DNA from: Streptomyces griseus
Lineage (GTDB): Bacteria; Actinomycetota; Actinomycetes; Nanopelagicales; Nanopelagicaceae
Assembly: GCA_945884695.1 (NCBI GenBank)
Contig: CAMCYO010000002.1
Span: 1 to 64,000 of the forward strand
Length of the DNA stretch: 64,000 nt
Reading direction: 5' to 3'
The first letter of the stretch is position 1. Each line of letters begins with the position of its first letter. Below are positions 16,850 through 28,045 of the stretch, piece by piece. Position numbers and translations under genes: made by a program. The notes beneath the pieces are model-generated. The model did no database searches. It saw only the letters and a list, made by a program, of their open reading frames with translations, and was not told the origin of the DNA.

Positions 16850-17404
16850 TTATACGCGCTTTCTTAATAAAAGAACGGCGCTTAACACTCCTCCGATTAG
16901 CCCACCTAAATGTGCGTGCCAATCAATTCCGGGCAATATAAAACCAATTGCAAAGTTGATTCCTAATATCACAGTAATGCTTTTTATATCTACCCCTATT
17001 TTCCGGCCTACTACGGCCATTGCACCAAATAGTCCAAATAGTGCCCCTGATGCCCCAACCGATGGTGAGTTAGTTGGGTTGAGCCATAACGAAGTGAGTG
17101 ATCCGGCAATTAGTGAAATGGTGAAAACTGCTAGGAATTTTGTTTTTCCGAAAGCTTTTTCTAATGGGTTTCCCAAAACTAAAAGGGCGTACATATTAAA
17201 AGCCAAGTGCATGAGACCTCCATGAACTAGGGCCACAGTAATAATTCGGTAAAACTCTCCAGCGCCAACTCCGTGAATTAAACCATCGTTTAAAATTGCT
17301 TTATTTATAAGAAAAAGTTTTTGTTCGATATCTGGATTGATTAATTGCAGTAAATAAAAAGCGCAAATTAAAGTTATTAGAAAAGTTGTTGCGGTCCTTT
17401 TCAC
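16850..17404 (-). CDS. Rhomboid-family intramembrane serine protease
   Basis: 184 residues, six predicted helices. It cleaves membrane proteins inside the bilayer. The catalytic serine lies in VGASGALFGLFGA, and the partner histidine in DWHAHLGGLIGG. VHGGLMHLAFNMYAL carries the conserved H and N of the oxyanion region. The length is a minimal rhomboid core without extra domains. Its start overlaps the ppiA stop by 4 bases, so it is coupled to ppiA; the rhomboid gene next to ppiA is a common actinobacterial arrangement. Substrate unknown. Confidence 0.93.
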   Translation of the reverse strand: MKRTATTFLITLICAFYLLQLINPDIEQKLFLINKAILNDGLIHGVGAGEFYRIITVALVHGGLMHLAFNMYALLVLGNPLEKAFGKTKFLAVFTISLIAGSLTSLWLNPTNSPSVGASGALFGLFGAMAVVGRKIGVDIKSITVILGINFAIGFILPGIDWHAHLGGLIGGVLSAVLLLRKRV

Positions 17405-17919
17405 GCGACCGTGACTGAAGTAATCGTCACTGTAGTAGCTGGACGATCTTTTGCATCAGTTTTTGCTTTTCCGATAGCGTCTACAACCCCTTGGCTTCCA
17501 ACATCTTTGACTTCTCCGAAAATTGTATGTTTGCGATTAAGCCAGGTTGTTGGAGCTAGGGTGATGAAAAATTGTGAGCCGTTTGTACCTGGGCCAGAGT
17601 TAGCCATTGCCAGTATGTATGGGCGATCGAAAACTAACTCTCCGTGAAATTCATCTGCGAAACGATAGCCAGGTCCGCCAGTTCCGCGACCTAGTGGGTC
17701 TCCACCTTGAATCATGAAACCTTCGATAACGCGGTGAAAAATAGTTCCATCAAATAAATTGGCTGTTGTTTTTTTATCATCGCGAGGATCTGTCCATTCG
17801 CGCTCACCTGTTGCCAATTCAATAAAGTTTGCAACTGTTTTTGGTGCGTGGTTTGGAAAGAGTTCAATGACAATATCGCCCATTGATGTGTGAAGGGTTG
17901 CTTGTGTTTGTTCTCTCAT
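17401..17919 (-). CDS. ppiA: Cyclophilin-type peptidyl-prolyl isomerase
   Basis: 172 residues. Speeds cis-trans isomerisation of prolyl bonds in folding proteins. Cyclophilin core motifs are present: FHRVIEGFMIQGGDP (active-site arginine and phenylalanine), NSGPGTNGSQFFITL and WLNRKHTIFGEV. There is no signal peptide, so it is cytoplasmic. The ATG at 17917-17919 is only one base from the 3' end of tRNA-Ala, leaving no room for a promoter or ribosome site of its own. Tandem with tRNA-Ile and tRNA-Ala, and overlapping the rhomboid gene. Confidence 0.95.
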   Translation of the reverse strand: MREQTQATLHTSMGDIVIELFPNHAPKTVANFIELATGEREWTDPRDDKKTTANLFDGTIFHRVIEGFMIQGGDPLGRGTGGPGYRFADEFHGELVFDRPYILAMANSGPGTNGSQFFITLAPTTWLNRKHTIFGEVKDVGSQGVVDAIGKAKTDAKDRPATTVTITSVTVA

Positions 17920-17920
17920 G

Positions 17921-17993
17921 TGGAGACCAGGGGAATCGAACCCCTAACCCCCGCCTTGCAAAGGCGGTGCTCTACCAATTGAGCTAGGTCCCC
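17921..17993 (-). tRNA. tRNA-Ala (anticodon UGC)
   Basis: 73 nt. Acceptor GGGGACC/GGTCTCC pairs fully and includes the G3-U70 alanine identity pair. Anticodon loop TTTGCAA region gives UGC; discriminator A. No CCA is encoded, because the next bases are C then the ATG of ppiA. Confidence 0.96.
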
Positions 17994-18030
17994 CGATTGA
18001 TCAGCGAGTGATCAATAGGCGGTTAACGGG

Positions 18031-18105
18031 TGGGCCTGGGAGGACTTGAACCTCCGACCTCTTCCTTATCAGGGAAGCGCTCTAACCAGGCTGAGCTACA
18101 GGCCC
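18031..18105 (-). tRNA. tRNA-Ile (anticodon GAU)
   Basis: 75 nt. Acceptor GGGCCTG/CAGGCCC, anticodon loop CTGATAA (GAU), D arm GCTCAGCCTGGTTAGAGC, T loop TTCAAGT, discriminator A. Lies between gyrA and tRNA-Ala, the standard actinobacterial position. Confidence 0.97.
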
Positions 18106-18173
18106 GAAAACCTCGGTAAGGCTACAGGCAAGTAGAGGTAGGTCCAAAACTGCCAGAATTCTTACGCTTATTT

Positions 18174-20636
18174 TCAGTTCTCTGCGCTCTTGGTTACAGA
18201 AACCACGTGTACACCATCAGCGAGATTTACTAAACGTACTCCCATTGAATCACGCCCGGTTTGACGTACTTCAGCTGCTGGAGTGCGCATAACTGTACCA
18301 GCAGATGTAATTGCAAGCACCTCATCTTCATCGCGCAAGACAAGAGCACTTACAAGAACTCCTCTGGAATCTTCATCGATCTTTGCAGCTTTAATTCCTA
18401 TTCCTCCGCGCCCTTGAAGGCGATATTCATTGATTGGGGTTTTCTTGCCGTAACCCCCATCAGTGGCGGTGAAAACCAACAAGTTTGACTCTTGTGAGTT
18501 AATTCTAGCCATTGTGAGAAGTTCATCTCCGGATCTAAATTTCATTCCTATAACTCCGCTTGTTGAACGACCCATTGGTCGTAGTGTCTCGTCATCGGCG
18601 GTAAACCTCACTGCCATTCCTTTTTTAGAAACTAGCAACAGTTCATCGCTTCCATCTGCGAGTGATGCGCTAACGACTTCGTCGCTATTTTTAAGTGAGA
18701 TTGCGATTAAGCCACCAGCGCGAGGTGAGTCATATTCAATAAGTGGAGTTTTTTTAACTAATCCACTTTTTGTAGAAATAATTAAATATGGAGCAACTTC
18801 ATAATTTTTGACTGATAAAACCTGTGCGATTGTTTCATTTGTTTTAAATGCCATGAGATTTGCAACATGTTGTCCGCGTGCATCACGACCCGCATCTGGA
18901 AGTTCGTGAACTTTAGCCCTGTATACGCGTCCTTGATTTGTAAAAAACAAAAGCCAGTCGTGAGTTGATGCAATAAAGAAATGATCTACTACATCATCTT
19001 GTTTTAGCGCAGCGCCTTTAACGCCTTTTCCGCCTCGTTTTTGAGATCTATAAAGATCTGCGTTTGTGCGCTTGGCGTATCCGCTATGCGTAATAGTTAC
19101 GACAGCGTCTTGGTCGGGGATTAAATCCTCTGCAGAAAAATCTCCTTCGTTAGCCACAATTTGAGTACGCCGGTCATCGCCGTATTTAGTAACTACTTCA
19201 GTGAGTTCTGTTTTGATTATTTCGCGTTGTTTTTCATCGCTTGCTAAGATTGCAGTTAGCTCAACAATATCTTTCATAAGACCGTCGTATTCGTCGTTAA
19301 TTTTTTGGCGCTCTAAAGCTGCAATTCTTCGTAATTGCATATCCAAAATAGCGTTAGCTTGAATTTCATCTACTTCAAGTAATTTCATTAACCCTGTGCG
19401 TGCTTCTTCAGGGGTTGTGCTTGCTCGGATTAAAGCAATGACCGCGTCGAGTGCATCTAAAGCTTTTAGATATCCTTTAAGGATATGTGCTCGTTTTTCT
19501 TTCTCAGACAAGCGATATTTAGTTCTACGGACAATAACTTCCACTTGGTGCTCGATGTAAAAACGTACAAATTCATCTAAGCGAAGAGTTCTTGGAACAC
19601 CATCAACTAAAGCCAACATATTGGCGCCGAAAGTGTCCTGTAATTGTGTTTGTTTATATAAATTATTAAGTACAACTTTTGGAATCGCATCATTTCGAAG
19701 TACAACAACAAGACGTTGGCCAAGGCGCTCGTTACCTTCATCGCGAACATCTGCAATTCCTTTTATCTTCCCTTCTTTTACAAGTTCAGCAATTTTTAGC
19801 GCTAAGTTGTCTGGGTTCACTTGATATGGTAATTCAGTAACAACTAAACATGTGCGCTTATTGATCTCTTCAATTAACACAACTGCGCGCATAGTGATAG
19901 AGCCTCGGCCAGTGCGATACGCGCTTTCAATTCCTGTGCGTCCTACAATGAGGGCTTTCGTTGGGAAATCTGGGCCTTTAACAACTTGTAATAAATGGGT
20001 GAGTAGCTCATCAGGCTTAGCTTCTGGATGTTCGAGCGCCCAGAAAACTCCTTCTGATATTTCTCGTAAATTATGTGGGGGAATGTTTGTAGCCATTCCA
20101 ACAGCGATACCGGCACTTCCGTTAACAAGTAAATTTGGGAAACGACTAGGTAATACATCTGGTTCCTCTGAGCGGCCATCATAGTTTGGAGAAAAATTAA
20201 CTGTGTCTTCGTCAATATCGCGCATCATCTCCATCGCGATTGGTGAAAGACGCGCTTCGGTATAACGCATGGCAGCGGCAGGATCGTTGCCTGGTGAGCC
20301 AAAATTGCCATTTCCGTCTACTAGTGGATAGCGAAGAGACCATGTTTGTGCCAACCGGACTACGGTGTCATAGATAGCTCCGTCACCGTGTGGGTGATAG
20401 TTACCCATAACATCTCCAACAATGCGCGATGATTTGTAGTAACCCTTATCTGGGCGATATCCGCCGTCATACATTGCATAGAGAACTCGGCGGTGAACTG
20501 GTTTTAATCCATCGCGCACATCAGGAAGTGCACGCCCGACAATAACGCTCATTGCGTAATCGAGATAAGAGCGCGCCATCTCCACTTGGAGATCAACAAC
20601 TTCTACTCGATCAAAATCTTTGCTGAGCTCGTCCAT
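18174..20636 (-). CDS. gyrA: DNA gyrase subunit A
   Basis: 820 residues. Cuts and religates DNA for negative supercoiling. The catalytic tyrosine is Y125 in [11 protein letters not shown]. The quinolone region is [10 protein letters not shown] (81-90): the acidic D90 is kept, but the position equal to E. coli Ser83 is G86. The C-terminal beta-pinwheel has the GyrA box QKRGGKG. Full family length, no intein. Lies behind gyrB, 23 bases after its stop, with tRNA-Ile and tRNA-Ala downstream. Confidence 0.98.
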   Translation of the reverse strand: MDELSKDFDRVEVVDLQVEMARSYLDYAMSVIVGRALPDVRDGLKPVHRRVLYAMYDGGYRPDKGYYKSSRIVGDVMGNYHPHGDGAIYDTVVRLAQTWSLRYPLVDGNGNFGSPGNDPAAAMRYTEARLSPIAMEMMRDIDEDTVNFSPNYDGRSEEPDVLPSRFPNLLVNGSAGIAVGMATNIPPHNLREISEGVFWALEHPEAKPDELLTHLLQVVKGPDFPTKALIVGRTGIESAYRTGRGSITMRAVVLIEEINKRTCLVVTELPYQVNPDNLALKIAELVKEGKIKGIADVRDEGNERLGQRLVVVLRNDAIPKVVLNNLYKQTQLQDTFGANMLALVDGVPRTLRLDEFVRFYIEHQVEVIVRRTKYRLSEKEKRAHILKGYLKALDALDAVIALIRASTTPEEARTGLMKLLEVDEIQANAILDMQLRRIAALERQKINDEYDGLMKDIVELTAILASDEKQREIIKTELTEVVTKYGDDRRTQIVANEGDFSAEDLIPDQDAVVTITHSGYAKRTNADLYRSQKRGGKGVKGAALKQDDVVDHFFIASTHDWLLFFTNQGRVYRAKVHELPDAGRDARGQHVANLMAFKTNETIAQVLSVKNYEVAPYLIISTKSGLVKKTPLIEYDSPRAGGLIAISLKNSDEVVSASLADGSDELLLVSKKGMAVRFTADDETLRPMGRSTSGVIGMKFRSGDELLTMARINSQESNLLVFTATDGGYGKKTPINEYRLQGRGGIGIKAAKIDEDSRGVLVSALVLRDEDEVLAITSAGTVMRTPAAEVRQTGRDSMGVRLVNLADGVHVVSVTKSAEN

Positions 20637-20659
20637 TGCCTGCCTTTTTTGTTAGTGGG

Positions 20660-22651
<1,992 letters not shown>

Positions 22652-22806
22652 CTATCGGGCCCTGGGGGTAGTTATCCCTCAATTAACTCTTTAATCCTAT
22701 CGTTAAATTCAGATCTCTGTAGCGCAGGCAAGCCTTAGGGGTGGGTTTAGGGGCACGAACTGCGCTTGGGTGAGGGTTCCTATTAGGTAAGGCTACATTC
22801 CACGCT

Positions 22807-23259
22807 CTAACCGTAGGTATCGCGAGGACCTTTAGCGCCTCGAATGGTGCGCAAACCTTTTTTCCACGATGGCCCTTGAGGGCCAATAAAAACTAGGGAT
22901 TCAACAAGAACGCCCGGCGCGCTTTTTTGTACGGTTTCTAGAATTGTTGAACTTACAAGTTTGAGTTGAGTTGCCCACGCTGTTGATGAAGTTTGAAGAG
23001 TGAGAACCCCATCAATAAGTGAGACAGGTGTGGAGTGTTCACAAATTTCATAACCAACAATTTTTTCCCATGACGAAAAGAGGTTTCCCTCAGCTAGTGG
23101 GTTTTCCCATTCTCGATCTTGAATGATGTTGGAGAAAAGATCTGACAATAACTGCGGGTCTGTTGGTTTGTTGTTGTTTTCTCTAATAATTTTCTTCCGT
23201 GTCTTTTTACTAGTTTGGAATGAGCGGAAAATTTCTAGGGCTAAATCTTTTTTAGTCAT
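22807..23259 (-). CDS. dciA: DciA-like (DUF721) helicase-loading protein
   Basis: 150 residues. DUF721/DciA proteins interact with the replicative helicase DnaB and replace the DnaC/DnaI loader in most bacteria. The conserved core is visible as SSWEKIVGYEICEHSTPVSL, then GVLTLQTSSTAWATQLKL. The basic N-terminus and the position between recF and gyrB match Rv0004 of mycobacteria. Start overlaps the recF end by 8 bases. No other helicase loader is visible in the window, consistent with DciA serving DnaB at 47849. Confidence 0.9.
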   Translation of the reverse strand: MTKKDLALEIFRSFQTSKKTRKKIIRENNNKPTDPQLLSDLFSNIIQDREWENPLAEGNLFSSWEKIVGYEICEHSTPVSLIDGVLTLQTSSTAWATQLKLVSSTILETVQKSAPGVLVESLVFIGPQGPSWKKGLRTIRGAKGPRDTYG

Positions 23260-24352
23260 TGATCCTCCTCTCTAAAACTTTTCCTGGTTCGATATACCTT
23301 CGTTCGGTGATTAACCCTTCAGGAAGATCTGCTTCAACAGCTGCTGTAATAATTGTTTGCTCTGCAACTTGTGTGGCTTGCATTAAATGTTCTCGACGAA
23401 CAGAGTCTAGTTCGGCGAAAACATCATCAAGAATCAAAATGGGTTCTGAACCCTCTTTTTGTAATAAAGAAAACGCGCCAAGTTTTAATGAGATTGCCAT
23501 AGACCAAGATTCTCCGTGGCTTGCATAACCTTTTGCTGGAAATTGCCCGATTTGTAAATTGAGATCATCTCTGTGGGGGCCAATTAGCGTGGTCCCTCTT
23601 TCGACTTCTTGGTATTGAAGTTGTTGTATAGCCTCTTTATAAATCTCTATATTATTTTCTGCGTCTGTATTTAAGTTATCTGTAGAGGATTTGTAAGAGA
23701 TTCCTGCAGGTTTAACTTCGTTTAGAGTTTTATAGTTTTCATAAACAAATGGTTGGAGGGCTTCGCACAAAATGATTCTTTGTGCAGTTAAAGTGGCTCC
23801 AATTGTTGCAAGTTGTTCATTCCATGGTGCTAGTGCACTTTGTGGAGCTCTGGTTTTTAATAATACGTTACGTTGTTTCACAACCCGTTCATAATCGCTA
23901 ATAAGACCCGCCAGACGTGGTGCCCGGGTTATTAATAACTGATCCATGAATATACGTCTTTGTGATGGGTCTCCCCTCACTAAATCTAAATCCTCAGGTG
24001 AGAAATATATTGCTTGGCAAGCTCCTAAAATTTCTCTTTGGCTCCGGACTGGGCTGCCGTTTATTTGGGCTCGGTTGCTTTTTTTTGAGTTTATTTCTAA
24101 ATCAATTTCTAGTAGTCGGTTTTCTTTCTTTATTACTGTCTTGATGATGGCTTGTTCTGATCCTAGATGTATTAGTGGTTGGTTTGTTGAGACACGGTGC
24201 GATGAGAGTTGGGATAAATATATTATTGCTTCAGCAATATTTGTTTTCCCGGAGCCGTTGTCGCCGATAAGTGTTGTGGTGCCTGGATTCAAGTAAAGAT
24301 CTAAGTTTTGGTAGGACCTAAAATTTGTAAGAGTTAATCTATTTAAGTGCAT
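23252..24352 (-). CDS. recF: RecF recombination/replication-repair ATPase
   Basis: 366 residues. Binds gapped DNA and helps load RecA. Walker A is GDNGSGKTN (residues 31-39 region), the signature-like segment is near GYASHGESWSMAISL, and Walker B is PILILDDVFAELD. The ATG follows directly after the dnaN TGA, and the end overlaps dciA by 8 bases, so the genes form one transcript. Length fits the family. Confidence 0.96.
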   Translation of the reverse strand: MHLNRLTLTNFRSYQNLDLYLNPGTTTLIGDNGSGKTNIAEAIIYLSQLSSHRVSTNQPLIHLGSEQAIIKTVIKKENRLLEIDLEINSKKSNRAQINGSPVRSQREILGACQAIYFSPEDLDLVRGDPSQRRIFMDQLLITRAPRLAGLISDYERVVKQRNVLLKTRAPQSALAPWNEQLATIGATLTAQRIILCEALQPFVYENYKTLNEVKPAGISYKSSTDNLNTDAENNIEIYKEAIQQLQYQEVERGTTLIGPHRDDLNLQIGQFPAKGYASHGESWSMAISLKLGAFSLLQKEGSEPILILDDVFAELDSVRREHLMQATQVAEQTIITAAVEADLPEGLITERRYIEPGKVLERRIND

Positions 24353-25489
24353 TCATTTACGGGGTAAAAGAGTTGGCATTAAAATGTATTTATAATTATC
24401 TATTTCTTTTCCGTCCACTGTTTGAATTCCTGTTAGTACAGCAGCTTTAGTTGCGGTTGTAAATGATATTTTAACAAATAGTGTTCCTAGAGCGTGAAGG
24501 CCTTCTATTAAAAACTCTGGGTTAAAAGCAATTGTTATTGGCTCTCCTTGAAGAATGATATGTAAACCTTCTTCTCCGATGCCTTTTCCATCTACTGATC
24601 CAGCTTCAAGTTCTAGCCTGTTTGGTGTGAAAGTTAAACGTAATGGGATTGTTTTATCTGTAACTAGCGCAACTCGGCGCACAGAATCTAAGAAAGGTGC
24701 GACTTCAATTATTGCTGTGGAGGTAAATTCCGTTGGGATCACTTTGGAGTATTCAGGATATGAGTCATTGAGCATTCGAGATGTTAAAGATTTACCATCG
24801 ATAACAAATCCTGCGAGGTGTTCTTTAGCTGTGTTGGGAGTGAGGTAAATTGAGACATTTTTAGAGGTTGTGAGAGATTTGGCGGCGTCTTCTAAAGTCC
24901 TAGCCCTAAGAAGTGCTGTGAGTTCTAAGTTCGGGTGGGTTGCCTCCCATTGAACCTCGCAGATTGCTAAGCGATATTTATCTGTAGCTGTCAATGTGAT
25001 TGTGTCGTTTTTAATTTGGACGAAAACGCCCGTGTATTTTTGAAGCGATTCATCTTTGCTCGCAGCTGTTGCTACTTGTAAAACTGCTTTAGCAAAAAGA
25101 TCGGATGCGATAACCCCAGTTATTTCTGGAATTTCTGGCAGGGTTGGGTATGTTTCAGCATCTGTCGTAGGTAAGGTAAATTTGGCACTTCCTGCTGTTA
25201 CAAGGACTCGTGCGCCATCGAGTTCGACAGTTACAGGTTTATTGGGCAGTGATCTAGAAATTTCATTGAGTAGGTGTCCTGAAACCAAGACTTTACCATT
25301 TTGGGATACGTCGGCTGAGAAATCAGCTTTGCTGGATTTTTCTTGGTTGGATGCAGATAAATGCACTTTGTTTTTATCTACTTCTATAACAATTCCATGT
25401 AGGGCAGGGTTGATGGGTCGTGAAGGTAAGCTTTTTGAAACCCAACTAACAGCGTCAGCTAAAGTGTGTTGATCGATAGTGAATTTCAC
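24353..25489 (-). CDS. dnaN: DNA polymerase III beta sliding clamp
   Basis: 378 residues. Ring clamp that tethers polymerase III and recruits repair enzymes. Three repeated clamp folds are implied by length and by the conserved LLNEISRSLP region, then YPTLPEIPE and the C-terminal YILMPTLLPRK hydrophobic-pocket end. Starts at GTG with a strong AAAGGAGG ribosome site. The stop is adjacent to the recF ATG. Confidence 0.97.
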   Translation of the reverse strand: MKFTIDQHTLADAVSWVSKSLPSRPINPALHGIVIEVDKNKVHLSASNQEKSSKADFSADVSQNGKVLVSGHLLNEISRSLPNKPVTVELDGARVLVTAGSAKFTLPTTDAETYPTLPEIPEITGVIASDLFAKAVLQVATAASKDESLQKYTGVFVQIKNDTITLTATDKYRLAICEVQWEATHPNLELTALLRARTLEDAAKSLTTSKNVSIYLTPNTAKEHLAGFVIDGKSLTSRMLNDSYPEYSKVIPTEFTSTAIIEVAPFLDSVRRVALVTDKTIPLRLTFTPNRLELEAGSVDGKGIGEEGLHIILQGEPITIAFNPEFLIEGLHALGTLFVKISFTTATKAAVLTGIQTVDGKEIDNYKYILMPTLLPRK

Positions 25490-25602
25490 AAACGCCTCCT
25501 TTAGGTTGGTCGGCTAACTCTGCTTGATGGGTTAAACCTTTTCAAGTCTTTTGGTTTTTTCCTGTCATGGTTCTCCACCAAGGTAGATGTAATAGATATA
25601 TG

Positions 25603-25614
25603 TAGTAGTAGTAG
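25603..25614 (+). promoter_or_regulatory. DnaA-trio-like repeat (four TAG units)
   Basis: Four consecutive TAG triplets, followed by CC and then the first DnaA box 15 bases later. Read 3'-5' this is a GAT repeat running away from the box, the layout described for DnaA-trios of bacterial origin unwinding regions. Upstream sequence (TAG, TAA, TAG within 25583-25597) may extend it imperfectly. Confidence 0.5.
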
Positions 25615-25714
25615 CCAACCCACATTCTTGTGGAAAAGTAGAGAAAGTGCTGGTCACTGGCGTTATTTAGTTTTTCTTTTTGTTGATAACCTCTAAGCTG
25701 TTGTGGGTAAAAAC

Positions 25715-25752
25715 GCTACTAAGAAAGAAAGTAGCCTTTTTAAGAAAAGGCT
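25715..25752. repeat. Two overlapping, mutually exclusive hairpins in oriC
   Basis: GCTACT...AGTAGC (25715-25735) and AGCCTTTT-TAAG-AAAAGGCT (25733-25752) share the bases AGC at 25733-25735, so only one can form at a time on a given strand. They lie between the two DnaA-box groups. Confidence 0.6.
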
Positions 25753-25853
25753 AACTTTGCTCCCACTCGCACTTACCCACATAAACCCTTCACTTATCCA
25801 CACTTATCCACAGCTTTCCCCCACCCTGGGGGTAAAAGTCTCAAAACGGACAA

Positions 25854-27260
25854 TTAGCCGTTTTTTGCCTGCTGCTTAATTCTATTGGTTAACTCTGTCA
25901 CTTGGTTATAGATCGATCGACGCTCAGCCATTAATTGGCGGATTTTTCTATCAGCGTGCATAACGGTTGTGTGGTCCCGCCCCCCAAACATTTGTCCGAT
26001 TTTCGGCAGCGAGAGCTCTGTGAGCTCTCTACATAAATACATCGCTATTTGACGGGCATTTACCAAAACACGAGACCTGGAAGTTCCACAAAGGTCATCC
26101 AAAGTGAGGCTGAAATAGGCCGCTGTTTGAGCCATGATTGTAGCTCCAGTAATTTGAGGGTTTGATTCATTCGGTATTAAATCTTTAAGAACTATTTCTG
26201 CAAGACTTAAATCAACCCCTTGGCGATTCAAACTAGCAAATGCTGTAACACGAATCAACGCCCCTTCAAGCTCGCGAATATTCGTTGAAATCTTGCTTGC
26301 TATGTACTCCAAAACATCATCAGGAGCATTTAATTTATCTTGAGCCGCTTTTTTACGCAAAATAGCAATACGTGTTTCCAGTTCAGGAGGTTGAATATCA
26401 GTGATCAACCCCCATTCAAAACGACTTCTCAAACGCTCCTCCAAAGTGGTTAATTGTTTTGGAGGACGATCACTAGAAATAACAATTTGTTTATTCGCGT
26501 TATACAAAGTGTTAAAGGTGTGAAAAAACTCTTCTTGAGTTCGTTCCTTGTTTTCTAAAAACTGGATGTCGTCAATTAGCAAAACATCTAGGTCTCGGTA
26601 ACGTCTTTGAAAAACAGAGGCTTTATCATCACGGATCGAATTAATAAAATCATTTGTGAACTCTTCACTAGAGACATAACGAACTCGAACTGCACCATAA
26701 AGCTCTTTCGCATAAGCCCCAATGGCGTGCAATAAATGGGTTTTACCAAGCCCTGACTCCCCATAAATAAAGAGCGGGTTATAGGCTTTTGCAGGCGCTT
26801 CAGCAACAGCAACAGCGGCGGCATGAGCGAATCGATTTGAAGCACCTATAACGAAAGTTTCAAATATATAACGGGGGTTAAGCTGTGAAACTTCAGTGCC
26901 TTTTCCAGAGGTCTTTTCTACACGCCCACCACTCAAACGAGGTGGAACAAATTCAATCTCAACCTCTGGCAAAGGCGATTCAATAATTTCTAAATTTTCA
27001 TCAATCGTGACGGCGATATTTGTCTTCTCTCCCAATTCTCGGGAGAGCACCTCACTAACAATGTTTCGAAGCCGGGTTTCCAACACATCTTTAGCAAAAG
27101 CATTTGGAGCCGCAACAAGAAAATTAGTGGCGCCGTTACCTTTCAATAAACCTAAAGGTTTTGTGAGTGATAAAAAAGCCCGGTGTTGCGGGGTGTCGAT
27201 CTCAACATCTGAAATAACCCGAGACCACAGTTGGGTTAAGTCGGTTTCTAATACATCCAC
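25854..27260 (-). CDS. dnaA: Chromosomal replication initiator DnaA
   Basis: 468 residues. AAA+ protein that binds DnaA boxes and opens oriC. Domain I is residues 1 to about 90. The AAA+ core has Walker [12 protein letters not shown], Walker [13 protein letters not shown] and a sensor region [13 protein letters not shown]. The C-terminal DNA-binding domain has the signature [20 protein letters not shown]. The variable linker (domain II) is short. Starts at GTG with a weak GAGGG site. DnaA boxes in the upstream gap suggest autoregulation. Confidence 0.98.
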   Translation of the reverse strand: MDVLETDLTQLWSRVISDVEIDTPQHRAFLSLTKPLGLLKGNGATNFLVAAPNAFAKDVLETRLRNIVSEVLSRELGEKTNIAVTIDENLEIIESPLPEVEIEFVPPRLSGGRVEKTSGKGTEVSQLNPRYIFETFVIGASNRFAHAAAVAVAEAPAKAYNPLFIYGESGLGKTHLLHAIGAYAKELYGAVRVRYVSSEEFTNDFINSIRDDKASVFQRRYRDLDVLLIDDIQFLENKERTQEEFFHTFNTLYNANKQIVISSDRPPKQLTTLEERLRSRFEWGLITDIQPPELETRIAILRKKAAQDKLNAPDDVLEYIASKISTNIRELEGALIRVTAFASLNRQGVDLSLAEIVLKDLIPNESNPQITGATIMAQTAAYFSLTLDDLCGTSRSRVLVNARQIAMYLCRELTELSLPKIGQMFGGRDHTTVMHADRKIRQLMAERRSIYNQVTELTNRIKQQAKNG

Positions 27261-27304
27261 AAAACCCTCAATTCGCTCATAGTGCGTTCCAAACCGCTAT
27301 ACCT

Positions 27305-27418
27305 TTATCCACAAAGTTATCCACAGTCTGTGGTCTAAACCCCTACTTGAGTCATTGGGCCCTGTGGAGGAAGCGAAAAGTAGAGCGAAATCCCCTAAAA
27401 AGCAAGTAGTTATCCACA
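27305..27418. promoter_or_regulatory. DnaA boxes in the dnaA-rpmH divergent promoter region
   Basis: Three perfect TTATCCACA boxes on the plus strand at 27305-27313, 27317-27325 and 27410-27418, with a weaker TTATCCCCA at 27481. The whole gap 27261-27553 (293 bases) must hold the divergent promoters of dnaA and of rpmH-rnpA. Likely DnaA autoregulation, or a second part of a bipartite origin. Confidence 0.7.
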
Positions 27419-27553
27419 CAAATATGGGCTGCTCGATAAAGGTCACTTTAAGCCCAGGGCAAGGGCTCAGTTTGACCCCTTTATCCCCAACCCTCTACCG
27501 TTACCTTCTCATTTGTCTCATTCGATCTTTCAACGCATTTTCTAGGAGTTCTC

Positions 27554-27691
27554 ATGACTAAGCGCACCTTTCAGCCCAATGTCCGTCGGCGCGCAAAGAA
27601 GCACGGTTTTCGTGCCCGCATGGCTAGCCGTGCGGGCCGAGCTGTACTTTCTGCTCGCCGTGCAAAAGGTCGCCTTCGAATTTCTGCGTAG
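27554..27691 (+). CDS. rpmH: 50S ribosomal protein L34
   Basis: 45 residues, strongly basic. [20 protein letters not shown] is the near-invariant L34 start, followed by a [18 protein letters not shown] segment. AGGAG lies 8 bases before the ATG. It is followed by rnpA after 9 bases, the conserved bacterial pair. It is a short gene outside usual ORF length limits but unmistakable. Confidence 0.98.
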   Translation: MTKRTFQPNVRRRAKKHGFRARMASRAGRAVLSARRAKGRLRISA

Positions 27692-27700
27692 TTAATTCTC

Positions 27701-28045
27701 GTGTTACCTCGTAACGCACGTCTTACCTCACCTGAAGAGTTTGCACGCACAACCAAGGTTGGCTTTCGCCAATCGAGCGCTTCACTCGTTGCCTACCTTC
27801 ATTTAACACAAGAGCCAACACCGGCTCGGTGCGGATTGATAGTTTCAAAGAATGTAGGTGGGTCTGTGACACGCCACAGAATTGCACGTCAATTACGCCA
27901 TGGCCTTAAAGATCAACTTGCTCAACTGCCGCAAGGCTCGCTAGTAGTTATTCGCGCACTTCCTTCAGCAACAACACTAAAGGCACGCCAAGAACTGGAT
28001 GTAATTATTCCAAAACTAATCGCAAAAGCGCTGGCAAAAAAATGA
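27701..28045 (+). CDS. rnpA: Ribonuclease P protein component
   Basis: 114 residues, basic. Binds the RNase P RNA and helps it cut tRNA 5' leaders. Starts at GTG (LPRNARLTSPEEFARTTK). The RNR-type motif region is VTRHRIARQLRHGLKD, and the RCGLIVSKNVGGS segment is the conserved core. Ends overlapping the yidD ATG by 4 bases. Confidence 0.96.
   Translation: MLPRNARLTSPEEFARTTKVGFRQSSASLVAYLHLTQEPTPARCGLIVSKNVGGSVTRHRIARQLRHGLKDQLAQLPQGSLVVIRALPSATTLKARQELDVIIPKLIAKALAKK

Larger units (their letters stand above)
25490..25853. other. oriC: Chromosomal replication origin (oriC), dnaA-dnaN intergenic region
   Basis: 364 bases without a gene. DnaA boxes: 25629-25637 (TTTTCCACA, minus), 25681-25689 (TTATCAACA, minus), 25702-25710 (TTACCCACA, minus), 25773-25781 (TTACCCACA, plus), 25794-25802 and 25804-25812 (both TTATCCACA, plus). 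The left three point one way and the right three the other. An AT-rich stretch lies at about 25660-25690. A CCCCCA/TGGGGG hairpin lies at 25818-25832. Genes on both sides are transcribed away from this point, as expected at a bidirectional origin. Confidence 0.9.

Noticed and set aside
23946-24296. 116-codon plus-strand frame opposite recF
   Set aside because: Shadow of the well conserved recF reading frame.
25056-25472. 138-codon plus-strand frame opposite dnaN
   Set aside because: Shadow frame; Ser/Thr-rich composition typical of antisense reading, no start signals.
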